Assembly: GCF_002162135.1 (NCBI RefSeq) | Contig: NZ_CP021382.1 | Span: 1,116,001-1,180,000, forward strand | Source: Cellvibrio sp. PSBB006 | Lineage (GTDB): Bacteria > Pseudomonadota > Gammaproteobacteria > Pseudomonadales > Cellvibrionaceae | Direction of reading: 5' to 3' | DNA length: 64,000 bases | In this document: one piece after another, positions 16,307-26,411 of the stretch | Layout of the letters: each line of letters starts with the position of its first letter | How positions within the stretch are numbered: position 1 is the stretch's first letter | Notes under the pieces: generated by a model | The model's input: the letters and a program-made list of their open reading frames with translations, nothing else | Database searches by the model: none | What the model was told of the DNA's origin: nothing | Program-made: the position numbers and the translations under genes

Positions 16307-18643
16307 TTAATCAAACCAATAACGCGGCTGATAACGACGCTGTTGCCGTACGGGTTGAAGCATCCCCTCATGCCAGGAAAATACCAGAGCGCCCCCCTCG
16401 GCAGTATTGAAGGCGCGACTGCCTTGAGCCGCATAGCGCGCAACGACCTCCTTGTGGGGATGCCCATGCTGACTGCGATAGCCCGCGCTGTAGACCACAA
16501 ACTTGGGCCGAGCATGACGGACGAACAGCGAGGTGGATGAACTGCGGCTGCCGTGGTGGGATGCAACCACCAGTGTAAGTGCCTCCGGCAAATGGCCGTG
16601 ATTAACCAATTGATTTTCAACCCGACCTTCAATATCACCGGGGAATAAAATCCTTTGTCCAGCGTACTCAATCAACAATACACAGGAGTGATTATTCGCG
16701 TTACCTGACGCCCCACGAAAGATCTCTGCGGTCGGCAAAAAGCTGAAGCGCACCTGATTCCATTGCCAGTTCTCATACCCGTGACAGTTATGGATCGGCA
16801 CATGGTTGTTCAGCAAGGCCTTTGCTTTTATCGGCTCTCCCGCCACGACTTCTTGTATCGCCAAATTTTTCATAATGCCTTGCACGCCGCCGGAGTGATC
16901 CATGTCGTGATGGCTGACGATCAATTTGTCGACTTGGGAAATACCGCGCTGGCGAAGGTAAGGCACCACAATCGCCCCGCCCGCTTCGAACTTGTCACTG
17001 TAAGCCGGGCCTGCGTCGTAGATCAGGCGGCGATCCGGTGTCTCCACGACCACCGCCAAGCCTTGGCCGACATCCAGAACGGTAACTGTCAGTGGCGGCG
17101 GTGTTTTTATCGGCAATATCAGTGCCGTTAATAATGCGGGAAAACCCAGCCAACGGCCGGCAATCCCGCGCGGCAACAAGAGCAAGACGACACCGATAAT
17201 CGCAATTACCAATGCCCATCCGTCGAGACTGATCACGGGATTCAAGCGCGTGCCGGCGATATCAAGCAGGGTTTGCAGCCATTTGTCCAAACCGCGCAAT
17301 CCATAATCCGCCACATACAGCAACAACTGGCTTAACGCGGGAGACACGTTATGGACAACCGCAGCCAGCAGCAAGGTCGGCACTACCGCTGTGGTTACCA
17401 AGGGGATGGCAATCAGATTCGCTACCGGTGCCAGGAGAGAAACGCTGTTAAGCAAAATCCCCAAGGGCAAAAACAGGCCGATAAAGATCACCCATTGACT
17501 GCGAATAAGCCCTTTTGCCCAGGCGATGAAGGATGCGGCGTCTTGCCTGCCAGTACGACCAGCGAAACAAAACAACAGTACGGCCACCGCGCCAAAAGAT
17601 AACCAGAACCCCATGTCATAGGCAGCTAAAGGATCACTGATCACTACGCCCAGCAAGGCAAGACTGAAGACATGGCTGATTCGGTAAGAACGCCGCCACA
17701 GAAAAACCAGCTGCACCAACAGAATCATGATCAATGCGCGTTGTGTCGGCAGGGTAAAACCGGCCAGTGCGCTGTAGATTAGCGCCAACGCCATTGCGCC
17801 GAGATAACCTGGCACAAAGGCCGGACAAGGGTGGTAAACCAGATTAATGCACCGCCCTACCAGGCTGCCGAGAAAAAAGCCGACCACCGCCAGGAAGCCC
17901 ACATGCAAGCCGGAAATGGCGACCAGGTGGTTTACACCGGTCAATTGCATCTGGCGCCATTGTTCGGCGTCCATCATTGATCGGTCGCCAATCAGAAGTG
18001 CCAGAAGGACCGCCCGCTGGGGACTATCGGAACTCATCAATAACCAGTCGCGCAAATCCTGTCGGCGGGCACCAATATCCCAACTATCCGGAGGTGCTAA
18101 CCGCTGTGTGAAATCACTTTCGCGAACGTAACCTACGCCACCTATGCCCCGGCGCATCAGCCAGACCTGATAATCAAACCCACCGGGGTTAACAAAGCCG
18201 CGCGGCCGTTTCAGGCGGACCTGCCATTGCCAGCGCTCACCACTGCGCACCGCAACGGGCTCTTTTGCATACCAGCTCAGTTGGATATTGCGCGGAAAGT
18301 TCTCGATGTCACTGTGTATGTCATCGGCAAAATGTGCGGTATCAACGTTCAGGATGAACCGTTGGCGACGATCATCGCTCACCGGTAAATCCACCACCCG
18401 TCCGGACACCACCACATCTCTGCTCACCAGATCTTCGGACAATTGATTGGCGAGTATGCCGTGACCGTAGATAACACCCCATGCACCACCGAGCGCGACA
18501 GCCAGGATAACCCTGAATGTGGAAAAACGAAGTGCGACGAGCACTAACGGCAGGATAAGGAACAGCCAAGGAAGCGGCGGTAACCGGGGCAGAAAACCAA
18601 CACTGAGAACACCGCCGACAAGGGCGAGGAGATAAACGGGCAT
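16307..18643 (-). CDS. comEC: DNA internalisation competence protein ComEC/Rec2
   Basis: 778 aa polytopic inner-membrane protein. The N-terminus has several hydrophobic helices, then an OB-like DUF4131 part, the Competence domain (GDRSMMDAEQWRQMQLTGVNHLVAISGLHVGF), and a C-terminal metallo-beta-lactamase-like domain with HHDMDHSGG near residue 577, LFPGDIE and ASHHGSRSS. ComEC is the channel that takes single-stranded DNA into the cytoplasm in natural transformation. Full length and intact motifs suggest that the gene is functional. AAGGA precedes ATG 18643. It is divergent from the DUF2062 gene. Confidence 0.95.
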   Translation of the reverse strand: MPVYLLALVGGVLSVGFLPRLPPLPWLFLILPLVLVALRFSTFRVILAVALGGAWGVIYGHGILANQLSEDLVSRDVVVSGRVVDLPVSDDRRQRFILNVDTAHFADDIHSDIENFPRNIQLSWYAKEPVAVRSGERWQWQVRLKRPRGFVNPGGFDYQVWLMRRGIGGVGYVRESDFTQRLAPPDSWDIGARRQDLRDWLLMSSDSPQRAVLLALLIGDRSMMDAEQWRQMQLTGVNHLVAISGLHVGFLAVVGFFLGSLVGRCINLVYHPCPAFVPGYLGAMALALIYSALAGFTLPTQRALIMILLVQLVFLWRRSYRISHVFSLALLGVVISDPLAAYDMGFWLSFGAVAVLLFCFAGRTGRQDAASFIAWAKGLIRSQWVIFIGLFLPLGILLNSVSLLAPVANLIAIPLVTTAVVPTLLLAAVVHNVSPALSQLLLYVADYGLRGLDKWLQTLLDIAGTRLNPVISLDGWALVIAIIGVVLLLLPRGIAGRWLGFPALLTALILPIKTPPPLTVTVLDVGQGLAVVVETPDRRLIYDAGPAYSDKFEAGGAIVVPYLRQRGISQVDKLIVSHHDMDHSGGVQGIMKNLAIQEVVAGEPIKAKALLNNHVPIHNCHGYENWQWNQVRFSFLPTAEIFRGASGNANNHSCVLLIEYAGQRILFPGDIEGRVENQLVNHGHLPEALTLVVASHHGSRSSSTSLFVRHARPKFVVYSAGYRSQHGHPHKEVVARYAAQGSRAFNTAEGGALVFSWHEGMLQPVRQQRRYQPRYWFD

Positions 18644-18876
18644 GAAACATCCTTGAAAAACAAAATCCGTGCGACGGCGTGATTATGCACTACACACTAC
18701 TGATGGCAAGCAGGTATCCACGACAATAATGAACGGGACGCCACAGGCGGAACCTTGGATCGATTCAGCTTTCAGAGCGACGTGTGTGCATAGTGTCTGT
18801 CAGAGTTTCAATGCATAATGCGCGCCTCAATCGGCTGTCACGCAGCCTTGCCCCGCAACTAACACAACAGGCGCCA

Positions 18877-19422
18877 ATGGCACGTAAGTTATTCAGACGT
18901 TACCTTCCCTCTGCCGCCAAGGTTAAAGATAACCCGTCGCTGCATTTTCTGGGTGACCTGTTACACGACCCTAACCTGTTTCACTTGAATCGCCATTCTG
19001 TATCCGTGGCTTTTTTTGTCGGTATCTTCATTGCCTTTATTCCCATCCCCGGCCAGATGCCGGTGGCAGCCCTGGCGGCACTGTTGATGCGGTGCAACCT
19101 GCCGATCTCGGTGGCTCTGGTGTGGCTGACCAATCCGCTCACCATGCCGGCGATTTTCTTCGCCACCTACCAACTGGGGCGCTGGCTGCTGGGTGTGCCG
19201 CCGATCTCTGTTTCGCTGGAGTTATCCTGGGAGTGGCTCGCCAATGAATTTGTCTTTATCTGGAAACCCTTGATCGTGGGATCGCTGCTGTGCGGTTTGA
19301 TCTTCGGCGCCCTGGGCTATATCGCTATCCAGATTTTCTGGCGCTGGCATGTGGTGAAAGGCTGGAACAAGCGGAAGAAGCGCCCCAAAGCTGTATCACC
19401 TGAGGCGCTGGAGAAGGAATAA
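18877..19422 (+). CDS. DUF2062 domain membrane protein
   Basis: 181 aa from ATG 18877 (product MARKLFRRYLPS); an upstream ATG at 18784 adds 31 residues not typical of the family. Three or four hydrophobic segments are present, with the family core HRHSVSVAFFVGIFIAFIPIPGQMPVAALAALLM split here as NRHSVSVAFFVGIF, IPIPGQMP and WLTNPLTMPAIFF. The basic C-terminus (WNKRKKRPK) should be cytoplasmic. Function unknown; the gene sits between comEC and lolCDE in Pseudomonas as well. Its stop codon is only 4 bp from that of lolE on the other strand. Confidence 0.85.
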   Translation: MARKLFRRYLPSAAKVKDNPSLHFLGDLLHDPNLFHLNRHSVSVAFFVGIFIAFIPIPGQMPVAALAALLMRCNLPISVALVWLTNPLTMPAIFFATYQLGRWLLGVPPISVSLELSWEWLANEFVFIWKPLIVGSLLCGLIFGALGYIAIQIFWRWHVVKGWNKRKKRPKAVSPEALEKE

Positions 19423-19432
19423 ACGTTTATTC
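19417..19432. repeat. 16-bp palindrome spanning two convergent stop codons
   Basis: GAATAAACGTTTATTC is a perfect dyad that includes the TAA of the DUF2062 gene and the TAA of lolE on the opposite strand. No separate terminator fits in the 4-bp gap. Confidence 0.6.
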
Positions 19433-20662
19433 GTAACGCAGGGCTTCGGCGGGCTGTATGCGGCTGGCACGCCAGGCGGGGTAAAGCGCGGCAAAGAAAC
19501 TGATTACCAAGGCCGTAAACGCAATCCGGGCCACATCCGGCCATTGCAGGTCCGACGGCAAATAACTGATGGGATAGACATCAGACTCCAGGAAGCGAAC
19601 ATTAAAGACCCGCTCAAGCCATTGCACCACGTCCGTCACACACAGTGACAGCAACACACCCAGCGCAACCCCCAGCGATGTACCGATCAAACCGATCAAA
19701 CCGCCCTGCACCATAAAAATGCCGATGATCTCGCCCGTAGACGCGCCCAGCGTTCTCAGGATGGCGATATCACCCTGTTTATCCACCACCACCATGATCA
19801 GCGTCGAAACCAGATTAAAGGCCGCAATGGCGATGATCAGAAACAGCAACATCTCCACCAGATTCTTCGACATATGAATCGCTTCGTAGAGATTGCCCTG
19901 GGTGCGGGTCCAGTCGGAACCATAAAAACCGGGCGGCAAGTCGTTAACCAATTGGCGCACCACGCGCGGCGCATCGAATAAATCATCCACTTGCAGGCGG
20001 ATGCCGGTCACTGCACCGGGAAATTCGGACAAGGCCGACGCCTGCTCCAGCCCCATCAATGCCAGTCCATGGTCAATCTCAGTACCGCTGTCGAACACCG
20101 CCAATACTTTCAGCATACGAATATTGGGCGTGGGATTGCCGCTCCCGGTACGCGGAATGATCAAGCTCACGGAGTCGCCCGGTTGTACCTGCAATTTATC
20201 GGCGATGCCGCGACCAATCAGTATGCCTTGGTCGGACTCAGTGAGTTGGTCAAAACCCTGTTCAGGCAGGTAATCCTTCAACGACGACAACTGCGCCTCT
20301 TGCTGCGGATCAATACCAAACAGGTTGACCGGCGATACACGTTTTTGATGGGCAAGAAGCCCCTGCAATTGTACAAAAGGCGCCGCCGCTCTTACCTGCG
20401 GATGCGCTACCAATTCCTCAATCAGTGGCTGGGGGTCTTGAATCCCGTAATGTTGGTAGATGGTCGCCTGGGGCATGATGCCCAGAATGCGCTCGCGCAA
20501 CTCGCGATCAAAACCGTTCATGATCGACATGACCAGCACCAGCAAGGCCACCCCAATCACCAGGCTGGCGATGGACAACGAAGAGATAAACGAAACCAAC
20601 TGGCTGTGACGGCGAGAAATACCGTAGCGCGCACCGACAAGGAAAGTGAGTTTATTCAGCAC
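19427..20662 (-). CDS. lolE: Lipoprotein-releasing ABC transporter permease LolE
   Basis: 411 aa from GTG 20662, two bases after the lolD stop. LolCE family layout: N-terminal helix (SLSIASLVIGVALLVLVMSIMNGFDRELRERIL), large periplasmic domain, then three C-terminal helices (LFLIIAIAAFNLVSTLIMVVVDK, GLIGLIGTSLGVALG, ALVISFFAALYPAWRA) ending AEALRYE. With LolC and LolD it extracts outer-membrane lipoproteins from the inner membrane and hands them to LolA. Which permease is C or E is assigned by gene order (C-D-E) and similarity; the roles could be swapped in name. Confidence 0.92.
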   Translation of the reverse strand: MLNKLTFLVGARYGISRRHSQLVSFISSLSIASLVIGVALLVLVMSIMNGFDRELRERILGIMPQATIYQHYGIQDPQPLIEELVAHPQVRAAAPFVQLQGLLAHQKRVSPVNLFGIDPQQEAQLSSLKDYLPEQGFDQLTESDQGILIGRGIADKLQVQPGDSVSLIIPRTGSGNPTPNIRMLKVLAVFDSGTEIDHGLALMGLEQASALSEFPGAVTGIRLQVDDLFDAPRVVRQLVNDLPPGFYGSDWTRTQGNLYEAIHMSKNLVEMLLFLIIAIAAFNLVSTLIMVVVDKQGDIAILRTLGASTGEIIGIFMVQGGLIGLIGTSLGVALGVLLSLCVTDVVQWLERVFNVRFLESDVYPISYLPSDLQWPDVARIAFTALVISFFAALYPAWRASRIQPAEALRYE

Positions 20663-20664
20663 GG

Positions 20665-21345
20665 TTACACCAGCATGCCGTCGGAAAGCGTCAGGGTACG
20701 ATCCATACGTGCCGCCAGACGCTGGTCGTGAGTCACCACCACAAAGCTGGTGCCGATCGTCTGGTTCAGCTCCAACATCAATTGCTGGATGCTGTCGGCC
20801 GCATGGGAATCCAGATTGCCGGTGGGCTCATCCATCAGTACACAGGCCGGATTGGTTACCAGCGCGCGCGCGATAGCCACCCGCTGACGTTCACCGCCGG
20901 ATAATTCCGAGGGTTTGTGCTGAACCCGCTGGGCCAATCCGACTCGCGCCAACATGGCCGCTGCGCGCTCTTTGGCTACCACTGTGGCTTGCCTGCCGAT
21001 AAACAAGGGCATAGCCACATTTTCCAGCGCGGTAAACTCCGGCAGCAGGTGATGAAACTGGTACACAAAGCCGAGGGCGCGATTACGCAGGCGCCCCCGT
21101 TGATCGGCACTCATCCGCGACAGCTGCTCACCGGCAACCGTGACCTCACCCTCGTCCGGTACATCGAGTCCGCCGAGGATATTCAACAGCGTGGATTTGC
21201 CCGAGCCGGATGCGCCGACAATCGCCACCCGTTCACCAGCATGAATTTGCAGGTTTACCCCATTGAGCACACTCACCTGTTGTGGTCCCTGGGAATAATT
21301 CTTGTGGACCTGATAGCAGGTCAAGACCGCCTGTTCATTACTCAT
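20665..21345 (-). CDS. lolD: Lipoprotein-releasing ABC transporter ATP-binding protein LolD
   Basis: 226 aa from ATG 21345, which overlaps the lolC stop by 8 bp. Walker [10 protein letters not shown] is at residues 44-52, signature [15 protein letters not shown] near 145, and Walker [11 protein letters not shown] near 168. This is the MacB/LolD-type ATPase driving lipoprotein release together with LolC and LolE, which flank it. Confidence 0.96.
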   Translation of the reverse strand: MSNEQAVLTCYQVHKNYSQGPQQVSVLNGVNLQIHAGERVAIVGASGSGKSTLLNILGGLDVPDEGEVTVAGEQLSRMSADQRGRLRNRALGFVYQFHHLLPEFTALENVAMPLFIGRQATVVAKERAAAMLARVGLAQRVQHKPSELSGGERQRVAIARALVTNPACVLMDEPTGNLDSHAADSIQQLMLELNQTIGTSFVVVTHDQRLAARMDRTLTLSDGMLV

Positions 21346-22585
21346 AACGCAAGGCCTCTGCCGGTTCGATCTTCGCGGCGCGATACGCGGGATACAAGGT
21401 CGCAACCACACTCAGGGTCAATGCCAGACCGCAGATAAAGGCTACGTCCTGCCACATCAATACCGAGGGAAGCTGGGTGATAAAAAATACCTCAGGATTA
21501 AAGATTTGCCAGCCAAACAGGGCTTCGAAGAAGTTCATGATGCGGTTGAGCGTTTGGGCCACCACGCAGCCAATGAGCGCACCAATGAGCGTACCCGCCA
21601 CACCCACCGCACTGCCCTGCACCACGAAGATGGCCATCACCTGACGGGCATTCAGTCCGAGCGTGCGCAAGACCGCAATATCTGAACGCTTGTCGGCTAC
21701 CATCAACACCAGACTGGACACAATATTAAACGCCGCCACAGCAATGATGATGCACAGCAAAGCGGCGATGACGATCTTTTCCATCTTCACCGCCTGGAAC
21801 AGGCTGCCCTGGGTCTGGCTCCAATCTTTGACGGTATAGCTGTCCCCAAAGTCACCGGCCAGTTCACCCATCACCGGACCAGCGCGATAGATATCAGTCA
21901 CCTTCACATGCAAGCCTTGCACGCCCTGATAGCGAAACAACCGCTTGGCATCGTCGATATGGATCATCGCCAGGGTCTGGTCTACCTGGGCTCCCACTTC
22001 AAACACGCCCACCAGGGTAAAGGGTCGCGTGCGTGGAAATACACCGGCTGGTGTAATGTTGATATCCGATAACGTGAGGTTCACCTTGTCACCGGGCGCA
22101 ATGCCCAAAGAGCGCGCCAGCAAACGGCCCATGACAATACCGAACTCACCGGGTCGCAAGTCCGTACTCGAACCGACAATCATATGTTGTTCAAGAACAG
22201 AGACGCGGTTTTCCGCTTCCGGCAATATACCCTGTAGTTGAATGCTCTCAACGCCCCGGTCATAACTGATCAGGGCAAAGCCGCCGATATAAGGCGCGGT
22301 CGCCACCACCTCGGGATGCTGCTCAACCTGCCGGGCCACTGCTTGCCAATCCTGCATCTGCGGTTGCTGATCAATAAAACCGTGGGGGATGACACTGAGG
22401 ATACGCTGCTTCATCTCGCGATCAAAACCGTTCATGACCGACAGTACAATAATCAATGCCATCACACCCAGGGCCATACCCAGGAGCGAAAAGGCGCTGA
22501 CAAAGGAAATGAATTGGTTGCGACGTTTTGCGCGGGTATAACGTAAACCAATATAGAAAGGGATGTTTTTCAGCATGGAGCGCAT
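21338..22585 (-). CDS. lolC: Lipoprotein-releasing ABC transporter permease LolC
   Basis: 415 aa. First gene of lolCDE. N-terminal helix with [32 protein letters not shown], a large periplasmic domain, and C-terminal helices including [21 protein letters not shown] and [17 protein letters not shown], ending AEALRYE just like LolE. An alternative start 9 bp in (MLKNIPF) is possible. The two permeases are clear paralogues of each other. Confidence 0.92.
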   Translation of the reverse strand: MRSMLKNIPFYIGLRYTRAKRRNQFISFVSAFSLLGMALGVMALIIVLSVMNGFDREMKQRILSVIPHGFIDQQPQMQDWQAVARQVEQHPEVVATAPYIGGFALISYDRGVESIQLQGILPEAENRVSVLEQHMIVGSSTDLRPGEFGIVMGRLLARSLGIAPGDKVNLTLSDINITPAGVFPRTRPFTLVGVFEVGAQVDQTLAMIHIDDAKRLFRYQGVQGLHVKVTDIYRAGPVMGELAGDFGDSYTVKDWSQTQGSLFQAVKMEKIVIAALLCIIIAVAAFNIVSSLVLMVADKRSDIAVLRTLGLNARQVMAIFVVQGSAVGVAGTLIGALIGCVVAQTLNRIMNFFEALFGWQIFNPEVFFITQLPSVLMWQDVAFICGLALTLSVVATLYPAYRAAKIEPAEALRYE

Positions 22586-22684
22586 TTAAACCTAATGCCC
22601 GAGGGAGCACAAGCGGCCGACACACAATCACCACGGCAGCGGCGGGTTGATGTGCTATCTTATTGAAAGCTGGTTACCGGGATC

Positions 22685-23257
22685 ATGAATATGTCTGAAC
22701 GCCGCAGTTTTTTTCGCATCGATGAAAGCATTGCACTGGAATATAAAGAAGTGGATGAAAAAACCGCTAATACCAGTGAGCCGGAAAGTCTTTATCAGGA
22801 TGCCGCCGACATCAAGTTGTACGCAGAACTGAAAAAGATCGACAGTGACGCAGCGCAACTCTTGTACCAGATCAAGGACAGTAATCGCGCGCTCGGCGAA
22901 TACCTGCATAACATCAACCGCAAGATCGAACTGCTCACCCAACGCCTGATGGCGGAACACAAACCCGCCGCCCTGACCCGCATTACACGGCAGGTCAACC
23001 TGAGTGAAGGCGGCATTGCTTTCGGGTGCGAACAACCGATTCCGCAACAGGGTTTTATCGCGATGCGGCTTACGTTTTTACCCTCTTATGCCGGGCTGAT
23101 TTTATTTGCCAAAGTGATACGCTGTGAACTGAGTAGCGCTGGCGACTACCAAATTGCGGCAAAATTTCACCGGATCAACGATTCACAACAACAATTGATC
23201 GGCCAACAGATCATGCGCGCCCAAATGGCCGAGCGCCGACTTAAACAACAATACTGA
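22685..23257 (+). CDS. PilZ domain c-di-GMP-binding protein
   Basis: 190 aa. The c-di-GMP-binding RxxxR (RSFFR, near residues 7-11) and NxSxxG (NLSEGGIAFG, near 108-113) are both present. About 95 mostly helical residues with heptad character (YAELKKIDSDAAQLLYQIKDSNRALGEYL) sit between them, much longer than in a minimal PilZ domain; the same insert is found in the Pseudomonas protein encoded next to lolC. Predicted cytoplasmic receptor; target unknown. Divergent from lolC. Confidence 0.87.
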   Translation: MNMSERRSFFRIDESIALEYKEVDEKTANTSEPESLYQDAADIKLYAELKKIDSDAAQLLYQIKDSNRALGEYLHNINRKIELLTQRLMAEHKPAALTRITRQVNLSEGGIAFGCEQPIPQQGFIAMRLTFLPSYAGLILFAKVIRCELSSAGDYQIAAKFHRINDSQQQLIGQQIMRAQMAERRLKQQY

Positions 23258-23274
23258 TCTAGCAGGATAAGCCC

Positions 23275-23562
23275 ATGAAAAAAACATTACTGATCATCCT
23301 CCTCTCTTGCTCGGCCCTGATCACCCTGCCAACCTTTGCCGAGACTGTGCGCGTGCCCATAGGCCAGCAGGCCGACATCAGCAAACCGCGTACCGGGATC
23401 AACAAAGCCAGCGTTGAAGCACAATTCGGTGAGCCGATCAGCAAGCAAGGTCCGGTCGGCGATCCACCGATTACGTCCTGGGAGTATGCGGATTTTGTGG
23501 TGTACTTCGAGTATGACCATGTGATCCACAGCGTGGCCAAACACCGCCCGCAAGGAAATTGA
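23275..23562 (+). CDS. Small exported protein, conserved hypothetical
   Basis: 95 aa with a Sec signal peptide: MKK, hydrophobic TLLIILLSCSALITL, and a likely cleavage after PTFA. The mature part has SVEAQFGEPISKQGPVGDPPITSWEYADFVVYFEYDHVIHSV, a pattern like small BamE/SmpA-like periplasmic proteins (a helix with FGEP followed by strands). AGGA lies upstream of ATG 23275. It is probably cotranscribed with the PilZ gene (17 bp gap) and ends at a strong terminator. No assigned function. Confidence 0.8.
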   Translation: MKKTLLIILLSCSALITLPTFAETVRVPIGQQADISKPRTGINKASVEAQFGEPISKQGPVGDPPITSWEYADFVVYFEYDHVIHSVAKHRPQGN

Positions 23563-23571
23563 TCCCCAAAT

Positions 23572-23608
23572 AAAAAAGCCGCGCGGTTGAATGCCTGCGC
23601 GGCTTTTT
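23572..23608. terminator. Bidirectional rho-independent terminator
   Basis: GCCGCGC (23578-23584) pairs with GCGCGGC (23597-23603), flanked by AAAAAA on the left and TTTTT on the right. It separates the convergent plus-strand small-protein gene and minus-strand sthA and can serve both. Confidence 0.88.
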
Positions 23609-23625
23609 CTATTCCGGATTATCGA

Positions 23626-25023
23626 TTAGCGACGATTGATTCGGTTGATACCATCCAATGCCGCAATACGATAAGCCTCCGCCATGGTCGGGTAATTAAA
23701 GGTGGTATTGAGGAAATAACGGATGCTGTTGCCCTCGCCTTTCTGCCGCATGATCGCCTGACCGATATGAACAATCTCGGCAGCCTCGGCCCCAAAACAA
23801 TGCACACCTAAAATTTCCATGGTATCGACGTGGAATAGCAACTTGAGCATGCCCACATCTTCACCACTGATCTGGCCGCGTGCGGTATTTTTGAATAACG
23901 CTCGCCCGACTTCATAAGGCACTCTTGCGGCAGTTAATTCCGTTTCGGTTTTACCTACCGAGCTAATCTCAGGCAAGGTATAAATACCCGTGGGTACATC
24001 TTCAACCAGAGGACAATCTCCACCGATAATGCCGCCGGATACTGATCGGCCTTGCCCGAAAGATGCACTGGCCAGGCTGGGCCAGCCAATGACATCTCCC
24101 ACCGCATAAATATTGTCAACTGCGGTGCGATAGCAGTCGTCAACCTTCAGATTGCCGCGATGATCCGCCTGCAAACCGACAGCCGCGAGATTCAGGTTAT
24201 CGGTATTACCGCTGCGGCCGTTACACCAGAGAATCGCATCCGCTTTTAAACGTTTGCCGGATTTCAAATGCAATGTGACGCTGCTATCGCGCGCATCAAT
24301 CGCTTCATATTCTTCGCTGTGACGCACGGTCACACCGCTGTCGCGCAAGTGATAACTCAAGGCATCGGAGATTTCATCGTCAAGAAATGACAACAAACGA
24401 TCACGGTTATTAATCAGGTCAACCCGCACACCCATACCGGAAAATATCGAGGCGTATTCGCACCCGATGACACCAGCACCATAAATAATCAGATGCCGTG
24501 GCGTGTGTTGCATTTCGAGAATCGTATCGCTGTCATAAACACGCGGATGATCAAAGTTGATATCCGCCGGACGATAGGGACGCGAGCCAGTCGCAATCAC
24601 CACACTGCCGGCAGTGATGGTTTCGCGTGCACCGTCCAGCAGATCAACCGTGACGGTATGGTTATCGACAAAAGCGGCGCGACCCATGTGTAAAGTCACC
24701 CGATTACGCACATAAAAATTCGTGTGTAATTCGACTTGCTTGGGAATCACTTGCCGGGCGGATTGCAGAATACGCGGATAGGTCAGACGACGGCTATCAC
24801 CAATTTCGCGAAAGAGATTACTGGATTTGTAATGAATAATTTGTTTGACAACGTGACGCAGGGATTTTGAAGGAATCGTGCCTTTATGAGCGCAATTTCC
24901 ACCCACCACCGGCCGATTTTCTACCACACCCACACGCTTACCGGCTTTGGCCGCGGTGATTGCTGCACTTTCGCCCGAGGGCCCCGAACCGATTACCAAG
25001 ACATCGTAAACATGGTCAGCCAC
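23626..25023 (-). CDS. sthA: Soluble pyridine nucleotide transhydrogenase (Si-specific)
   Basis: 465 aa from GTG 25023 with AGAGG 8 nt upstream. The cytoplasmic flavoprotein transfers hydride between NADPH and NAD+ and balances the two pools. FAD motif [17 protein letters not shown] is at the N-terminus and NAD(P) motif [17 protein letters not shown] in the middle. The region [16 protein letters not shown] lacks the second redox cysteine of the disulfide reductases (Thr in its place), the diagnostic feature of SthA. The C-terminus carries the pyridine-nucleotide disulfide dimerisation domain ([15 protein letters not shown]). Confidence 0.95.
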   Translation of the reverse strand: MADHVYDVLVIGSGPSGESAAITAAKAGKRVGVVENRPVVGGNCAHKGTIPSKSLRHVVKQIIHYKSSNLFREIGDSRRLTYPRILQSARQVIPKQVELHTNFYVRNRVTLHMGRAAFVDNHTVTVDLLDGARETITAGSVVIATGSRPYRPADINFDHPRVYDSDTILEMQHTPRHLIIYGAGVIGCEYASIFSGMGVRVDLINNRDRLLSFLDDEISDALSYHLRDSGVTVRHSEEYEAIDARDSSVTLHLKSGKRLKADAILWCNGRSGNTDNLNLAAVGLQADHRGNLKVDDCYRTAVDNIYAVGDVIGWPSLASASFGQGRSVSGGIIGGDCPLVEDVPTGIYTLPEISSVGKTETELTAARVPYEVGRALFKNTARGQISGEDVGMLKLLFHVDTMEILGVHCFGAEAAEIVHIGQAIMRQKGEGNSIRYFLNTTFNYPTMAEAYRIAALDGINRINRR

Positions 25024-25079
25024 TTTAATTTCCTCTTGAACCGAATAACCGACTAATCACCCCAAGCACCGACTTATGA

Positions 25080-25322
25080 TTATTTTTTGCCAGTTGTCAC
25101 TTCGTAAGCCAAGGACTTTTCTGTATTACCAGCGGTCTGTTGTTTTTCTTCACATTTGCTTTCATCGCCACCGCAAATATCACATACATATTCTTTTTCG
25201 CCCAAGGCCTTGCCCACGCCGCCACAGGAGCCGGTGATCGGCTTACGACCGAAGATAACGCCCACGGACATCAGGGCAACGACAACCAACATGAATACCA
25301 GCGTTACTAATAATGTACCCAT
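25080..25322 (-). CDS. nqrM: Na+-NQR maturation protein NqrM
   Basis: 80 aa. One N-terminal transmembrane helix (TLLVTLVFMLVVVALMSVGVIFG) and four cysteines at 33, 47, 50 and 57 in SCGG and CDICGGDESKC. NqrM is needed to insert iron into the NqrD/NqrE site; Cys33 corresponds to the position known to be essential in Vibrio. It sits 18 bp after apbE, the usual place at the end of nqr clusters. Confidence 0.93.
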   Translation of the reverse strand: MGTLLVTLVFMLVVVALMSVGVIFGRKPITGSCGGVGKALGEKEYVCDICGGDESKCEEKQQTAGNTEKSLAYEVTTGKK

Positions 25323-25340
25323 AATCTTTACCTCGGTAAT

Positions 25341-26411
25341 TCATCGATAAGGTTCAAAAGCCGTCGAATAACGGTCACTAAAACCCTCATCCTCTTTGAC
25401 AATCATATAAACCGCTAATTTCTCGCGATTGGCCACCTCCATGCCGCGCTCCGGACCGAGCACGTTAATCGCTGTAGCCCAGCCGTCCGCTTCTGCTGAA
25501 GTATCGGCGATAACCGTTACAGACGCCAAGCGATGCGTAATGGGGTAGCCGGTTTGCGGATCGATGGTATGCGAGTAGCGTTTGCCATCCTGCTCAAAAT
25601 AATTGCGATAGTCACCCGAGGTTGCCATACCAGCATCGGTCAATGAAATCGCTTTGTGCACGCTCTGCTGCATCATGGACGGCTGCTCTATCGCAATACG
25701 CCATGGCAACCCTTTGGGATTTGTACCCTTGACCCGAATTTCACCACCAATCTCAACCATGTAATGCTTGATGCCCTGGCGTGCGATGTAATCGGCAATC
25801 CAGTCGACACCATAGCCTTTTGCGATGGCTGACAGGTCCAGCTTGATATCGGTCAACTTACGCGCTTGTCCATCAGTTAATTCAAGCTGGTGATACCCCA
25901 TTACAGCCTTGGCCTCAGTTATGGCTGCCGCATCCGGGACATCATCTTCATGCTTGCCCGGACCGAACCCCCACAGGTTCACCAAGGGCCCGACCGTAAT
26001 ATCAAACGCACCGTCACTGCGCTCACTGATTTGCTGGCTCAACCGCAGCACATCTTCCAGCGGCTTCGATAATGTGTACCACTCACCCGCGCTGGCCGAA
26101 TTAAATAACATTAACTCGGAATCAGGGATGTAAGTGGACATGTGCTGATTAATTTTTTGCAGTTCAAGGTCAACCGCTTTTTGTATGCTTGCCGCGTCTA
26201 TCGGAAGTACTCCATCTTCATCAGCAACCAGCGTAATGTGATAGGTGGTCCCCATGGTTTCGCCGGCAAAACGTAGCGAATCCCTTTCTGCCTGACCACA
26301 ACCGCTTAATAACACCACACCAAAAAACAAAAACGAGGTCAGCAATGCTGACCTCGTTTCGCAGTTTGGCAAAAAGAACTTAAACAAACTGATCTTAACC
26401 ACCAAAGTCAT
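25341..26411 (-). CDS. apbE: FAD:protein FMN transferase
   Basis: 356 aa as drawn from ATG 26411, which overlaps the nqrF end by 17 bp. The product is a lipoprotein with the lipobox LLSGC (Cys38), then the ApbE domain: [49 protein letters not shown] and TSGDYRNYF. ApbE attaches FMN to the SGAT threonines of NqrB and NqrC in the periplasm, and both targets are encoded just upstream. Odd: a 13-bp perfect hairpin followed by T-rich DNA lies at codons 17-27, so much of the nqr transcript may stop before apbE. The true start could be a TTG at 26376 just upstream of the hairpin; the signal peptide needs at least part of that region. Confidence 0.93.
   Translation of the reverse strand: MTLVVKISLFKFFLPNCETRSALLTSFLFFGVVLLSGCGQAERDSLRFAGETMGTTYHITLVADEDGVLPIDAASIQKAVDLELQKINQHMSTYIPDSELMLFNSASAGEWYTLSKPLEDVLRLSQQISERSDGAFDITVGPLVNLWGFGPGKHEDDVPDAAAITEAKAVMGYHQLELTDGQARKLTDIKLDLSAIAKGYGVDWIADYIARQGIKHYMVEIGGEIRVKGTNPKGLPWRIAIEQPSMMQQSVHKAISLTDAGMATSGDYRNYFEQDGKRYSHTIDPQTGYPITHRLASVTVIADTSAEADGWATAINVLGPERGMEVANREKLAVYMIVKEDEGFSDRYSTAFEPYR
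26320..26359 (-). terminator. Terminator-like hairpin inside the apbE 5' coding region
   Basis: On the minus strand AAACGAGGTCAGC pairs perfectly with GCTGACCTCGTTT around ATT (stem arms 26331-26343 and 26347-26359) and runs into TTTTTGTTTTTTG. This has the full form of a rho-independent terminator, 36 bp after the nqrF stop, while the apbE frame stays open through it. Confidence 0.8.
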
